From Gammaproteobacteria bacterium (GTDB taxonomy: Bacteria; Pseudomonadota; Gammaproteobacteria; SZUA-152), in the NCBI GenBank assembly GCA_024276955.1, contig JAJRWE010000187.1:1-47744 (forward strand): a DNA stretch of 47,744 nucleotides. Direction: 5' to 3'. The number at the start of each line of letters is the position of its first letter. The first letter of the stretch is position 1. Made by a program: the position numbers and the translations under genes. Below the pieces are notes generated by a model. It was not told the origin of the DNA, did no database searches, and saw only the letters and a program-made list of their open reading frames with translations. Positions 18,386 to 26,282 of the stretch are shown piece after piece.

Positions 18386-19174
18386 TCACAAGGAAATCAA
18401 TTTTAACTCAACCGCTATGGCAACGGCATGCTGTCGACTCGTCGCGTTAAGTTTTTTAATAATTCGTTGAACATGAGTTTTTACCGTGAATTTGCTAATA
18501 TTTAATGCTTCTGCAATATCGTTGTTAGACCTCCCTTCCAATAGCCTGGACAACACTTGACATTCTTTTGGAGTGAGCAACCGCCTATTATCATCTGTTG
18601 CGCTTGATGCAGGGGGCGAAACATTCAAAGTAGATGTCAAATACTTTTCCACTGAGGGTAACTGTGTATAAGCAATGTGAAGATACGGGACAAGCATTTT
18701 AATTAAGGCTATATAATGATCATCAATTTTTCTTGATATATTGGCAAAACCAAAGTACGAGGCATAGTGCTGACCAACATCCAGCACACCATGAAATATA
18801 AAATTGTGCACTGAATATTTTTTATACAGTGCACTATCAGAAGCCGAGAGCATACTAGCATTATTATTTATCTCTAGTATTTGCGGTGACTGCTTCTCTA
18901 ACCAGAGATCAAATAATGGAAGTTTCACGCTGCCAGAGGAGTCAATTATTTTTGAGATCAACACCTCTGGAAAGCCGACATTCATACTCGATATCGCTGT
19001 CATAGAGCGGCGGTCACCTATGCCAATACCACATACGCTCATTTTTTGCCCAATAACCCCCTCTGTACTTTTAATGATATTTTTAAAATCATCTTCAGAA
19101 TTATTTCTGAAGCATGCTTCGGCAATGGCGAAAACTTCTGTTCTATATGCTGTATTTACACTGGCGTGACTCAT
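18386..19174 (-). CDS. LuxR-type transcriptional regulator, EpsA-like
   Basis: A 262-residue regulator. The C-terminal 65 residues form a GerE/LuxR helix-turn-helix (LLTPKECQVLSRLLEGRSNNDIAEALNIS..TVKTHV). The N-terminal 180 residues do not show an autoinducer-domain pattern I recognise. LPLFDLWLEK, FIFHGVLDVGQHYASYFGF and LVPYLHIAYTQLP instead resemble the N-terminal domain of EpsA-type regulators linked to exopolysaccharide/PEP-CTERM systems, from memory. It is the first gene of the island in transcriptional order and reads toward the biosynthetic operon, so it is the probable cluster-specific regulator. Codon use is AT-rich like the rest of the island. Confidence 0.85.
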   Translation of the reverse strand: MSHASVNTAYRTEVFAIAEACFRNNSEDDFKNIIKSTEGVIGQKMSVCGIGIGDRRSMTAISSMNVGFPEVLISKIIDSSGSVKLPLFDLWLEKQSPQILEINNNASMLSASDSALYKKYSVHNFIFHGVLDVGQHYASYFGFANISRKIDDHYIALIKMLVPYLHIAYTQLPSVEKYLTSTLNVSPPASSATDDNRRLLTPKECQVLSRLLEGRSNNDIAEALNISKFTVKTHVQRIIKKLNATSRQHAVAIAVELKLISL

Positions 19175-19465
19175 TCATTCCTCGCGATTCAGAACAATCA
19201 GGCTTAAAGTACGTAGCGATGATCCGTAATAATTGGATTTGGGCGCAGAGTAAAATAACTGTGCCAGGAAAACCGGGGGACCGAAAAAGGACGTTGACAA
19301 TGAGAATTAAAGCTATGACCAACATTACTTCAAAGTGTTCAATCCATGATGCCATGAGAAAGATCTCATATGCCCGGCATACAAAGGAGATCATACAAAG
19401 GAGATAAGGAAGTCCCCTTCTATGGCTTTACTTGGTGCTGGGTATATCAGCCGCAAGATTGTGGC

Positions 19466-19483
19466 TTTTTTTTGGGGGGGGGG
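19466..19483. other. T8G10 homopolymer junction
   Basis: Eight T residues (19466-19473) run straight into ten G residues (19474-19483), followed by CATG. It lies between the regulator's upstream region and the IS3 remnant. Such a run is unstable in replication and difficult to sequence; no gene spans it. Confidence 0.6.
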
Positions 19484-19520
19484 CATGAATATGAGTCGAC
19501 CGAGCATGCCAGCGTACTGA

Positions 19521-19731
19521 TCCGCTAAGGCCTGTCTGACAGAAGGCATCCATGAAGACGGTTTGGTACTGCACGTCGATAACGACGGCCCAATGAAGGG
19601 CGCGACGATGCTGGCCACCTTGCAGACGTTGGATGTCGTGCCGTCCTTCAGTCAACCCTCGGTCAGCAACGACAACCCGTACCCGGAAAGTCTGTTCCGC
19701 ACGCTCAAGTATGCGCCAGCCTATTGGATTG
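19521..19731 (+). pseudogene. IS3-family transposase (OrfB) fragment
   Basis: About 70 residues of a DDE integrase core are readable after an in-frame TGA at 19518: LHVDNDGPMKGATMLATLQ, then VVPSFSQPSVSNDNPYPESLFRTLKY. These are the second Asp and the catalytic Glu region of IS3-type transposases, where the usual motif is SDNG..MKG and DN.FSE..F.TLK. The first Asp region and the C-terminus are missing, and the standard DNG reads DNDG. It is a dead remnant marking the right side of the island. Confidence 0.8.
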
Positions 19732-19739
19732 GATATTCA

Positions 19740-20204
19740 CGTCGACACCGCAGGTTTAATCCATTACCCGCTAAACAATAATGATGCTACTACCACTAAT
19801 CTTAATTTCATGATTAATCTCCATATTTAATCGAGTGAAATAAATGTTGCGCTGGCAGGACATAAATTAGAGATCACCATCAGTATACTATCTTAATGTG
19901 TTTGACTATCCCGCCAACACCACGCTAATGGATCATAATAAGATGATCCTACTAAACCAATAAGTCAATCTCAATAGTATTTTTATTTTGTTGCGCACGA
20001 GCTGCATTAAGGCGTAGCTTTTTGGAATTTATCCGGTAGGGTAGCCAATTTGTCAATTTATAATAAAAAATTTGTGACTACTCCGGCCGGAAAATTAAAG
20101 GGAAATCCTTGTTTTTTATTCAGCTAAATTTTTATCAAATGGGATAACACCCAAATTGGGGTGATTTTGCTCTTTTCACGCCTTCACCGCTGCCGGGTGG
20201 ATAA
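19740..20204. other. AT-rich stretch without a gene
   Basis: No credible coding region was found in these 465 bp. They contain a 7-bp inverted repeat GGATCAT-N6-ATGATCC (19930-19949) and several A/T runs. Composition is like the island rather than the chromosome to the right. Confidence 0.6.
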
Positions 20205-20289
20205 CTGATCCTCCCAGCTTGGTGAAAAGCTTGGCGTCCTGCGCACCCTTGCGGTGGCGGATGTTGGCCCATTTACTGTGTCCTGCCAT
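20205..20289 (-). pseudogene. Truncated second copy of the yebC 5' end
   Basis: Read from the ATG at 20289 this gives [20 protein letters not shown] directly joined to LFTKL; three codons (RGK or equivalent, 9 bp) present in the intact gene are missing. Homology ends soon after, at about 20205. It sits upstream of the dehydrogenase gene's stop codon exactly where yebC would be expected without the island, so it probably marks the original chromosomal junction. Confidence 0.88.
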
Positions 20290-20301
20290 GGCTACCTCGG
20301 T
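20231..20301. repeat. Right copy of the 71-bp direct repeat bounding the island
   Basis: These bases are identical to 1161-1231. They include the first 59 bases of yebC and 12 bases before it. Beyond the repeat the two intergenic regions are recognisably homologous but diverged. Confidence 0.9.
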
Positions 20302-20353
20302 CTGTCTGAATGCGGAATCGGGCGATTTTAGCACCCACGCAGCCTTAATGGGG

Positions 20354-21235
20354 CTACTTGTCCTCGCGCGGCGGGTGGATTACCTCGTTAATCGCGGAAT
20401 AATCCGTGTCCACCAGCCCCTTGGCCAGGGCCAGTGAGGTAATGTCGCGCACGCCCTGCAGGGCAGCGGTAGTAAGGCCGCGCTGCTCGGCGGCATCGAT
20501 GAACAGGTCGATGTCCTTGAGCAGGTGGCGGGTGGGGAAGTTGGGATTGGCGTAGTCGCGCTCCAGCATGCGCAGCAGCTTCTTGTCGAAGGTGGGTGCA
20601 TACAAGGCCGAGTCGCGCAGCATGTCCATAAACAGCTCGACGCGCACGCCCTCCTCCTGCACCAGACCGAGGCTGAGGCTGAAGCTGGCGGTGAGTCCGG
20701 CGATGAGCTGGTTGAAGGCCAGCTTCATGGCCGCCGCCTGGCCCACTTCGCCGACGTGCACGATGTTCTGCCCGAACACCGCCAGCAGCGGGCGGTACTG
20801 CGCGAACTGTTCTTTTGTCGCACCGACCATCAGCAGCAGCGTGCCAGCCCTCGCCTCGGGGATGCTGCCCAGCACAGGGGCCTCCAGATATTCGGCGCCG
20901 TGGGCATGGGCGGCATCCTGCAGGCAGCGGCTGTGCTCGGGGCCGATGGTGGCCATTTGCAGCAGAGTCTTGCCCTCCAGCACACTGGCCCGCTCGGCCG
21001 GAAACAGCACCTCCTGGATCGCCGTCTGGTCCGACAGCCAGGTGATCAGCACTTCCGTCGAGGCCGCCGCCTGCGCTGGCGATTCGGCCAGCAGGGCGCC
21101 TTTCGCCACCAGCGGTGCGGCCTTTTCCGCCGTGCGGTTCCACACCACTACGCGGTAGCCCGCGTCCAGTAGACGTTCGGCCAGCGGTGCACCCATCAAT
21201 CCGGTGCCAAACAGGGCTACACTGGGTTTGTTCAC
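20354..21235 (-). CDS. NAD(P)-dependent beta-hydroxyacid dehydrogenase (3-hydroxyisobutyrate dehydrogenase/GlxR family)
   Basis: A cytoplasmic oxidoreductase of 293 residues. The Rossmann motif [13 protein letters not shown] lies near the start. [20 protein letters not shown] is the substrate-loop region, and [14 protein letters not shown] carries the catalytic lysine of the family. The GTG at 21235 is preferred because GAGGA precedes it by 8 nt; an upstream in-frame TTG lacks such a site. The family reduces or oxidises small beta-hydroxyacids or semialdehydes such as tartronate semialdehyde or succinic semialdehyde; the exact substrate is not evident. Its final codons have a diverged twin at 1294-1323 across the island. 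It is transcribed toward the yebC fragment. Confidence 0.9.
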   Translation of the reverse strand: MNKPSVALFGTGLMGAPLAERLLDAGYRVVVWNRTAEKAAPLVAKGALLAESPAQAAASTEVLITWLSDQTAIQEVLFPAERASVLEGKTLLQMATIGPEHSRCLQDAAHAHGAEYLEAPVLGSIPEARAGTLLLMVGATKEQFAQYRPLLAVFGQNIVHVGEVGQAAAMKLAFNQLIAGLTASFSLSLGLVQEEGVRVELFMDMLRDSALYAPTFDKKLLRMLERDYANPNFPTRHLLKDIDLFIDAAEQRGLTTAALQGVRDITSLALAKGLVDTDYSAINEVIHPPREDK

Positions 21236-21280
21236 GCGTTTTTCCTCTCGAATCAATCAGCGACAGGCAATGATGCAGAA

Positions 21281-21598
21281 ATGAGCAAGCCCGCGCCACC
21301 ACCACCCAAGCCAAAACCTACCCACTGGTCGGCCCAGGTCGCACAGACCAGCAACGCCCTGGACCTGGAGCCGGGCGTGTTTACCTGGAAGGACCCGTGG
21401 CGCATCGCAGAATCCCTGCGGCGTTCCGCCGAGGCCAGTACCCGGCGCAAGACCACACCCTTCCGCTCCGCCATGTCCATGCTGGTGTTTTATATCAACC
21501 GTGCCGGCAAGCACCTCGACCCGCAGCAACGAGCCATCTTAGAACAGGCCAAGCAGGAATTACGCAGAATCTACAACAGGCTGGACAAGGCATATTAG
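21281..21598 (+). CDS. DUF3175 family protein
   Basis: A small, proline- and lysine-rich N-terminus ([16 protein letters not shown]) precedes the conserved core [25 protein letters not shown] and [14 protein letters not shown], which I recognise as the DUF3175 pattern. It has 105 residues, about the usual size. No catalytic residues are known to me. It is divergent from the dehydrogenase gene with a gap of about 45 bp and precedes the DUF2892 gene. The stop codon overlaps a palindrome that may control the next gene. Confidence 0.8.
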   Translation: MSKPAPPPPKPKPTHWSAQVAQTSNALDLEPGVFTWKDPWRIAESLRRSAEASTRRKTTPFRSAMSMLVFYINRAGKHLDPQQRAILEQAKQELRRIYNRLDKAY

Positions 21599-21611
21599 TA
21601 TTTGCTAATAT
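21592..21611 (+). promoter_or_regulatory. Palindromic operator candidate upstream of the DUF2892 gene
   Basis: ATATTAG (21592-21598), six bases, CTAATAT (21605-21611): a perfect AT-rich inverted repeat 43 bp before the ATG at 21655. Its form suits an ArsR/BigR-type dimer, and DUF2892 proteins are often linked to sulfide/persulfide genes controlled by such repressors. No regulator gene is adjacent, so the assignment is inference. Confidence 0.4.
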
Positions 21612-21654
21612 TATTGCAAGATTATCAACAGCCCAGATTTCAGAGGAGCAAATC

Positions 21655-21858
21655 ATGAGCATCGACCGCATTGTCCTGGCCTTCGCCGGCATCGTCATCC
21701 TGGCCAGCCTGGGCCTGTCGCAAGTCCATTCGGAAAACTGGCTGTGGCTGACGGCCTTCGTCGGCGCCAACCTTTTCCAGTCTTCCTTCACCGGTTTCTG
21801 CCCGCTGGCCAGCATGCTCAAGGCCGTTGGCGCCAAGCCGGGACAAGCCTTCGGCTGA
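21655..21858 (+). CDS. DUF2892 family small inner-membrane protein (YgaP membrane-domain type)
   Basis: A 67-residue protein with two predicted membrane segments: [17 protein letters not shown], then [20 protein letters not shown]. It has the family motif [15 protein letters not shown] containing a conserved Cys-Pro. AGAGGAG lies 6-7 nt before the ATG at 21655, a strong ribosome-binding site that fixes the start. In rhodanese fusions such as YgaP this domain anchors sulfur transferases in the inner membrane; here it stands alone. It is followed by an intrinsic terminator at 21984. Confidence 0.88.
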   Translation: MSIDRIVLAFAGIVILASLGLSQVHSENWLWLTAFVGANLFQSSFTGFCPLASMLKAVGAKPGQAFG

Positions 21859-21983
21859 GCGACGAAAAAAATTTCAAAACATTTGAACTTCCCGGTGACG
21901 GGAGCCTCTTACAAGGCATGAGGATAAGGTAGAAACACCCGTCCTACAGAACCCCCTACCGGTCGTCCCGACCGGAACCCCCG

Positions 21984-22011
21984 AACACCGCCCTCGTGGC
22001 GGTGTTTTTTT
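21984..22011 (+). terminator. Rho-independent terminator after the DUF2892 gene
   Basis: The stem AACACCGCC / GGCGGTGTT with a short loop is followed by a run of seven or more T residues on the plus strand. A second small GC-rich stem (ACCGGTCG/CGACCGGT-like) precedes it. Confidence 0.85.
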
Positions 22012-22134
22012 GCCTGCGATTCGCCCCGTTGTCACAAAACCATCAGAATTTCTTCATTTCACGGTCACGAAAGCGCCCTACCCTCCTCGCGTCCCATAAG
22101 GCACTTCAACAAAACCCGTTGCAGGAGAATGGAT

Positions 22135-22278
22135 ATGGCCACCCCATGCGAAGCACTGCAGTTCCCTCCGGAAAAAAGCTCCACAGCCATCCCGACCGCC
22201 GGGAAAGATAAGGCCCCGGCGCTCAGCGTGGCCCTGGCCGGCACCCAGGCGGAGGTCCGTCAATGCCAGCGCCTGCGC
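22135..22278 (+). pseudogene. N-terminal remnant of an OlsB/hemolysin-like acyltransferase gene
   Basis: A good ribosome-binding site (GCAGGAG) precedes the ATG at 22135. The frame reads MATPCEALQFPPEKS and then ALSVALAGTQAEVRQCQRLRL. The last part matches the start of GNAT-type OlsB/hemolysin-like domains (pattern AxxxAEVREAQRLRYRVF). The resemblance stops abruptly after QRLR, and the frame continues only as antisense of the lipase gene. It is inferred that a deletion removed the rest of the gene. Its short 5' end and ribosome-binding site remain, so a fused 69-residue peptide could still be made. Confidence 0.55.
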
Positions 22279-22929
22279 CTACCGCATGCGTTGCTGAAAC
22301 CGTCCCTGCGGCGGGAAACGGCCTTCACGCAGGAAAGTGCATGAGACCTGCGCCACCTCGGAAGAAAACAGCAGGCCGGTATGGCTAGTGTGAAACACGC
22401 GGTAATCTGTCATCCCCGGCAGGCGCGTCTCGCTGAGCAGCACCGCGCCATCGTTGGGCCCCGAAAGACCCAACAGCCGCCCCAGGCCCAGCCCCATATC
22501 GCCGGCGATCACGCCGATCTCCCGTCCCCCCGTCCACGCCGGCACATCACCGCGCAGGCCGTGGTCGAGACTCTTGCCCAGCAACAACCGGCCGATGCGC
22601 TGCTGCGCCATGCGCAGGGCGGCCGCACTGCCCGCATGCGGCGTACCCAGTGTCACCACGCACCCCGGGCGCTGGTCGGGAAAATCGTGAAAGAACTGCC
22701 GCAGCAGCAGACCGCCCAGGCTGTGGGCGACAAAATGAACGGTATCGGCATCGAGCCGGCTGACGAAACGCTGCAGGCGTTTGGCGTTGTCGGCCAGGCT
22801 GCAACGCACAGTGGGGTAGGTGAACTGCACCGGATTGAAACCGCAGCGGCGCAGACGTTGGCGCAGCAGGGACATCTCCAGCCCCGTCAGCCACAGCCCG
22901 TGGACGAGCACAACGGTTTCACGCCGCAT
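22279..22929 (-). CDS. Alpha/beta hydrolase, lipase/PGAP1-like
   Basis: A 216-residue hydrolase. VVLVHGLWLTGLEM forms the oxyanion region, VAHSLGGLLLRQFF carries the nucleophilic Ser, VTLGTPHAGSAAA is typical of lipase/PGAP1-type esterases, and SGPNDGAVLLSET likely holds the acidic residue, with a His in FHTSHTGLLFS. The start at ATG 22929 follows GGAAGGGG. An upstream TTG would add five residues. It lies just downstream of the TPR gene (24 bp) on the same strand, probably co-transcribed. Its last residues abut the deletion point of the convergent acyltransferase remnant, so the C-terminus could have been altered. Confidence 0.85.
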   Translation of the reverse strand: MRRETVVLVHGLWLTGLEMSLLRQRLRRCGFNPVQFTYPTVRCSLADNAKRLQRFVSRLDADTVHFVAHSLGGLLLRQFFHDFPDQRPGCVVTLGTPHAGSAAALRMAQQRIGRLLLGKSLDHGLRGDVPAWTGGREIGVIAGDMGLGLGRLLGLSGPNDGAVLLSETRLPGMTDYRVFHTSHTGLLFSSEVAQVSCTFLREGRFPPQGRFQQRMR

Positions 22930-22953
22930 CGCTTCCCCTTCCAAGCCGAAAAC

Positions 22954-25071
22954 TCAGCGCAGCCGGTCCAGCAGGCGGCGTGCCTCTTCCGATCCATCGA
23001 AGACTTTTGCAAAACTGAATGCCTGCTCGAGGCTGGCCTTCGCTGCCTGGTCGTCACCCAAGGCATGCTTAACTGCGGCCAGGTGATACAGGATCTGAGG
23101 ATCGCGCTGGTGTTTGGCAAGACTTGCCTTTTGCAGATAGTCCAACGCCTTCCGGTAGCGCTTCTCCTGGAAGTGAATCCAGCCTATCGTATCCAGAATG
23201 CCGGCATTACCCGGCAGCAGTCGATCTGCCGATGTTGCCAGTTTCAAGGCTTCACCCAGTTTTTCGCCACGACTTGCATAGAGCCAGGCCAGTTGGTTGT
23301 AACCCACGAAGTTGTCGGGATACGTCTTGATGAATTGACGATAGACGGCTTCAGCCTTCTGCAGATTTCCCAGACGCTCCTGAAGCAACCCGAGCTTTAT
23401 CAGTACACCGGCATCGGCCCGACTTTTCGTAGCCGCTTCCAGGTAGCGAGCGGCTGCGGAAAAGTCGCCCTTTGACGCCAGCAATTCCGCCATCAGGTAA
23501 TTCGCCGGAAAGAAGGCCTTCGCCTTTTTCAGCGACTTGCGCAGGTGGGTCTGTTCCTGCTTCGGCTTGTCCAGCGCCGCATACGTCAGCGCGATGAAAT
23601 AGTGGCCAAAGGCCGAATCCGGATTCGCCCGCAGGCCCTTGCCGAATTCCTCCACGGCGGCAGAATGAAGGCCCTTGGTGTACAGCAGCACCCCGCTATT
23701 CAGATGCCTCGCCTCCTGTGAGAAGCCCGGATCCACAATGTCACGATACTGCAAGCCGGCCACAGAGAATCCAGGCAGGAAATCCTCTGCTCGCTTCCAC
23801 AGATCCATGGCTGCAGATTCCTTGCCCTGCGCCGCGCGGATATTCGCCAACAGGAATCTGGCGAAGGCATCTGCCACCGGGTCGGATGCAAGCGTCTTCA
23901 GCTCGCGGATGCCGTCCTCGTTTCCGGCATAGGATGAAAAAACCGCATGCGCCAGTTTCGCGCCGGGGGCCGACGAAGAAACATCGAGAACCCGCCTCAC
24001 CTGCCTGGCCGCCGCATTCGTGTCGCCCTGCAGGAAATCCGCATAGGCCAGTAGATAGGCCGCCGCGAGATTCGAGGAGCCCGCCTTTTCCAGTGCGCGC
24101 CTGGCCTTTACGGGATCATTCATGCGCAGGTACAGCTCGCCCAGCAGCACATTCCCGGCGACCGTATCTTCAGCGGCAACTTCCTGTGCCAGAGCCCTGG
24201 CCTCTGACAGGCGGCCCGCCAGCATGTACACATATGCCAGTCTCTTTCGGGCTTCCGCATGCGCTGGCGTGCCTTGCAGGCAGGCCTGCAGATCCGTGAT
24301 GGCCTGCCGGTAGTTTCTGCTCTCCTCCGCCAGCATGGCGCGACCGATACGCGCCTCACAGAAGGTCGGAGCAAGGGTGATGGCCCGGGTAAACGACTCA
24401 GCCGCCGCGGCGTATTGCCCCAGGGCGAACTCGACGGCCCCCAGATTCACGTGGGCGGCCGCATATTCCGGCGCCAGTTCCACAGCCTTGCGGAAATGCT
24501 CGCCAGCTTTCGCATACTTGCTTTGGTGGACGTATACACGTCCAAGAATATTGAAGGAAAACGGATGCGACTCGTCCTCGGCAATTGCCTTTCGAGCCAG
24601 CGTCATCGCTCTGTCGAGCTTCCCTTCATGGCGAGCAATCAGTGCTTTCGCCATGTAACGGTAGGAAAGCTTTTTCCTGTCACCAAAGCGATTGAGCATG
24701 GCTTGCGCATCGACAACACGCCCCTGTGACGCCAGGGCAACAGCATACAAGGCGCGCAGCGAAACATCTTCAGGATATCGCTCCATGAGTTGTGGCGCCC
24801 AGTGTGCAATAACACCCAAATCCCCTTTCTTGCGAAACAGTTCTTCAAGTTCCCTGCCGGAAACCGTGGCATCCAGAGGTGAGGCCTCAAGGAGACCGTC
24901 CTCCAATAAGGGGAGCAGAGCGGCCGACTTTCCTCCCGTTTCATCCATCTTCGAAACCAGCGGGCTCTCTCCCAGTACTCCGTCATGGGAAAGAATCACG
25001 GCATGAGCCGTTACCAAGAAAGCCTGGGCACAAATCAGTACAAGAGCCAGAACACCATGTCGAATATACAT
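22954..25071 (-). CDS. Secreted tetratricopeptide-repeat protein (PEP-CTERM-associated, PrsT-like?)
   Basis: A 705-residue protein with an N-terminal signal peptide (VLALVLICAQAFLVTAHA) and a near-continuous array of TPR units, for example SFNILGRVYVHQSKYAKAGEHFRKAVELAP and AAHVNLGAVEFALGQYAAAAESFTRAI. No lipobox Cys is present. TPR arrays of this kind scaffold protein complexes in the periplasm or outer membrane. PEP-CTERM/exosortase loci often carry a large TPR protein called PrsT; that name is only suggested by the PEP-CTERM gene upstream, as the length and lack of lipobox differ. It reads from the vWA gene across an intrinsic terminator, so expression may be partly independent. Confidence 0.85.
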   Translation of the reverse strand: MYIRHGVLALVLICAQAFLVTAHAVILSHDGVLGESPLVSKMDETGGKSAALLPLLEDGLLEASPLDATVSGRELEELFRKKGDLGVIAHWAPQLMERYPEDVSLRALYAVALASQGRVVDAQAMLNRFGDRKKLSYRYMAKALIARHEGKLDRAMTLARKAIAEDESHPFSFNILGRVYVHQSKYAKAGEHFRKAVELAPEYAAAHVNLGAVEFALGQYAAAAESFTRAITLAPTFCEARIGRAMLAEESRNYRQAITDLQACLQGTPAHAEARKRLAYVYMLAGRLSEARALAQEVAAEDTVAGNVLLGELYLRMNDPVKARRALEKAGSSNLAAAYLLAYADFLQGDTNAAARQVRRVLDVSSSAPGAKLAHAVFSSYAGNEDGIRELKTLASDPVADAFARFLLANIRAAQGKESAAMDLWKRAEDFLPGFSVAGLQYRDIVDPGFSQEARHLNSGVLLYTKGLHSAAVEEFGKGLRANPDSAFGHYFIALTYAALDKPKQEQTHLRKSLKKAKAFFPANYLMAELLASKGDFSAAARYLEAATKSRADAGVLIKLGLLQERLGNLQKAEAVYRQFIKTYPDNFVGYNQLAWLYASRGEKLGEALKLATSADRLLPGNAGILDTIGWIHFQEKRYRKALDYLQKASLAKHQRDPQILYHLAAVKHALGDDQAAKASLEQAFSFAKVFDGSEEARRLLDRLR

Positions 25072-25131
25072 CAGAGTCCCCTGCGCCCTTCCGCGGGAAA
25101 GGCCGTTACCTGTGTTGTGGCAAGTTGAGCC

Positions 25132-25166
25132 AAAAAAAAAGGTGGTGCCGAACAGGCACCACCTCT
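25132..25166 (-). terminator. Rho-independent terminator after the vWA PEP-CTERM gene
   Basis: The stem GGTGGTGCC / GGCACCACC has a 5-nt loop. On the minus strand it is followed by nine T residues (plus-strand A9 at 25132-25140). It separates the vWA gene from the TPR gene. Confidence 0.9.
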
Positions 25167-25212
25167 TTTACAACAGCAATCACTCAGTAATCAATATCTT
25201 TCTTACCAAAGC

Positions 25213-26202
25213 TCAGCGACGACGAGCCCTGGCTCTGGCTCCTGCCATCCCGAGCAGCCCCAAACCTAACAGTGTAAGGCTACCAGGCTCGGGCACAGTC
25301 GTTGCCCCCTGGCCATACAGTGTCAGTGTAGACGTAGCGGTAGTCCCGTCTGTACCTGTAGCATTCGCGGTGAATACATTGGCGCCCGTGGCAAGGGCAT
25401 ACGGGCCAACGGTGAAGTTGCCCAGGCCATCGGTTGCCACATTGGTAAGTACCGTGCCATCAGGCAGGACAACGTCCACATTCTGCAGGCCAACCAGATT
25501 GCCGCCCGTACCGTTAAACAGGCCGGTCAGACCAGCAAGATTATTACCATCGGTATAGACGCCATTCCCGTCGTTCGCAATCGTTTGCATAAGGCTCACA
25601 TTGTGGCCAGGAATACCAACGGTGTGAGTCACGATACCAGAGTTAGCGTAGGCAGTAGCCGCTTGACCACTATACGAACCGTACCCATCTGAGATCACCA
25701 CCTGCATCATGGTGCGGCCGGCAGTATGCCCCCCTGTCAACGTCTGGGCACCAGCCTGGACACCTGCACCAAGATTGGTGCCACCACCCGCAGAAAGGCC
25801 ATTAATGGCGCTGGTGATCGCCGCCATGCCCGTGCTCACCGGAGTCAGACCCAGAGGAACATTCGGAGACGCCCAGCTGTTGAACTTCACGATACCGACG
25901 GAGGTAGTTGCTGCCGGCAGGCTGGCAACCAAGGCGTTGGCAGCGGCTTGAGCGGCCGGCATATTTGCTCCGCCCATACTCCCCGAAACATCAATCACCA
26001 GCACCAGATCCAGACCGGTACCCCCAGTTCCTCCCACGCCACTGGCCTGGCCGGTCGGGCTGACGTTGGTTCCCGTGGCAAACGTGGAGCCATCGGCAGG
26101 ACTCAGCCACGACACGGAAGTTGCAGCATTGGCGACTGTACCGACAAACATGACGGTGAATGCCAGCGCTCCCAAGAGCAACATTTTCACTGACTTAAAC
26201 AT
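25213..26202 (-). CDS. von Willebrand factor A domain protein with PEP-CTERM sorting signal
   Basis: A 329-residue exported protein. After a signal peptide (MLLLGALAFTVMFVGTVANA) comes a short S/T/G-rich part, then a vWA domain with the MIDAS motif DVSGSMGG, GGGTNLGAGV and ISDGYGS. A small beta-rich domain (VVLPDGTVLTNV..GLGNF) follows. The C-terminus is VPEPGSLTLLGLGLLGMAG plus an Arg-rich tail: a textbook PEP-CTERM signal recognised by an exosortase. The start at ATG 26202 is supported by AAGGAGAGG. The vWA domain suggests metal-dependent adhesion or matrix protein binding at the cell surface. A sigma54-like promoter lies 65 bp upstream of the start. No exosortase gene is in the window. Confidence 0.93.
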   Translation of the reverse strand: MFKSVKMLLLGALAFTVMFVGTVANAATSVSWLSPADGSTFATGTNVSPTGQASGVGGTGGTGLDLVLVIDVSGSMGGANMPAAQAAANALVASLPAATTSVGIVKFNSWASPNVPLGLTPVSTGMAAITSAINGLSAGGGTNLGAGVQAGAQTLTGGHTAGRTMMQVVISDGYGSYSGQAATAYANSGIVTHTVGIPGHNVSLMQTIANDGNGVYTDGNNLAGLTGLFNGTGGNLVGLQNVDVVLPDGTVLTNVATDGLGNFTVGPYALATGANVFTANATGTDGTTATSTLTLYGQGATTVPEPGSLTLLGLGLLGMAGARARARRR

Positions 26203-26266
26203 AATCCTCTCCTTGCAAATTACGGCTAACAGATCACAAAACTTTCTTCTTACTATGGATGTGTTA

Positions 26267-26282
26267 AGCATTCATCATGCCA
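26267..26282 (-). promoter_or_regulatory. Sigma54 (RpoN) -24/-12 promoter candidate for the vWA PEP-CTERM gene
   Basis: The minus strand reads TGGCATGATGAATGCT, against the consensus TGGCACG-N4-TTGCW with the GG and GC correctly spaced. The GC is about 65 bp from the start codon at 26202, predicting a 5' leader of roughly 54 nt. The other PEP-CTERM gene in this window has a matching element at the same distance. Apart from this site, no other feature was found in the 388-bp gap 26203-26590. Confidence 0.65.

Noticed and set aside
19143-19394. Minus-strand 83-codon frame upstream of the LuxR-type gene
   Set aside because: It has a hydrophobic stretch but no ribosome-binding site or family resemblance, and overlaps the regulator start.
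1240-20300. Integrative element with its own integrase
   Set aside because: Only transposase fragments were found; no tyrosine or serine recombinase is encoded, and the repeat is a gene start rather than an att-like core.
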